The notes under the pieces were generated by a model, which saw nothing but the letters and a program-made list of their open reading frames with translations, did not search any database and was not told where the DNA came from. A stretch of 64,000 nucleotides of DNA from Eublepharis macularius (Eukaryota; Chordata; Lepidosauria; Squamata; Eublepharidae), in assembly GCF_028583425.1 (NCBI RefSeq), contig NC_072794.1, positions 28,951,232 to 29,015,231 on the forward strand. The letters run 5' to 3'. Each line of letters begins with the position of its first letter. The stretch's first letter is position 1. Shown here piece by piece: positions 63,531-64,000 of the stretch. The position numbers were made by a program, and so were the translations under genes.

Positions 63531-64000
63531 ATGGTGCTGCTAACCATCAAACGCCAGCCTCTTGCCAGTGAATTTCCCTTCTATTTACTTTGCTTTGTTA
63601 ATTCACAAGACTAACTCAGAAGAGGAACAAATCAGGTTGTAAGAAACATATATTCTGTGGTTTTTCTTTTTTTGTGTGATGGTGTAAATGTTCGTAATTT
63701 TATGTAGGGCCATGTGAGTAATTTCTGCTACGTAATGATGACATTGCATTAGATTCTGGTCACATGTACATGTTCCCATTTATTACACAAACAGCATTCC
63801 CTATCCCCACCATGAAAAAGTGCACAGAAGTTGGCCACTAGACCTCTAGATGTACATTTAAAATTAGCAAAATTGACTTGGTAATCCTGAGTGATTGTGA
63901 TACCTTAACTGGTTTCTGGTATTTTGCATCTTGATTAGTAGGATCATATTGAAACAATAGTTTCATTATGGATTTTGTTGGCATCAGTTATTTTTGCTTC

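Overview
This is vertebrate nuclear DNA, most likely from a squamate reptile (lizard, possibly a gecko; a snake is not excluded). The evidence is one widely spaced multi-exon gene with GT-AG introns, plus a characteristic squamate repeat load: 5S-rRNA-derived SINEs with Bov-B-like tails, a tRNA-derived Sauria-type SINE, L2/CR1-type LINE tails ending in ATAAA-type repeats, hAT miniature elements, and two nearly identical full-length L1 elements. The species call is inference.

The only host gene I can support is COP1 (RFWD2), the RING-type E3 ubiquitin ligase. It lies on the + strand. Its promoter/CpG island is at about 1560-1975, the start codon is at 1976, and eleven coding exons run to 48618. 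They encode the Ser/Gly-rich N terminus, the C3HC4 RING finger, the coiled coil and the linker up to the WD40 propeller. All splice phases join in frame to give 419 complete codons plus two bases of the next. The WD40 exons must lie beyond 64000, so intron 11 is longer than 15.4 kb.

Layout: 1-1560, 5' flank with an L2-like LINE interrupted by a 5S SINE. 1560-2364, promoter and exon 1. 2365-38340, introns 1-8 with exons 2-8, old SINEs, LINE tails, hAT MITEs, Penelope-like repeats with hammerhead-like hairpins, a solo-LTR-like fossil, a DIRS-like fossil and a small antisense CARD-like open frame. 38341-48618, exons 9-11, with a complete antisense L1 (39669-45779) in intron 9. 48619-64000, intron 11 with SINEs, LINE relics and a second L1 in sense orientation (55925-62043).

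The most notable structure is the pair of about 6.1 kb L1 copies in opposite orientation flanking exons 10 and 11. Both have target-site duplications, and one has both reading frames open. Such a long, very similar inverted repeat could promote back-splicing of exons 10-11 or inversion of the 10 kb between them. A second notable theme is a set of short dispersed repeats sharing a hammerhead-ribozyme-like hairpin plus GAAA core, one of them bounded by a perfect 13-bp target duplication.
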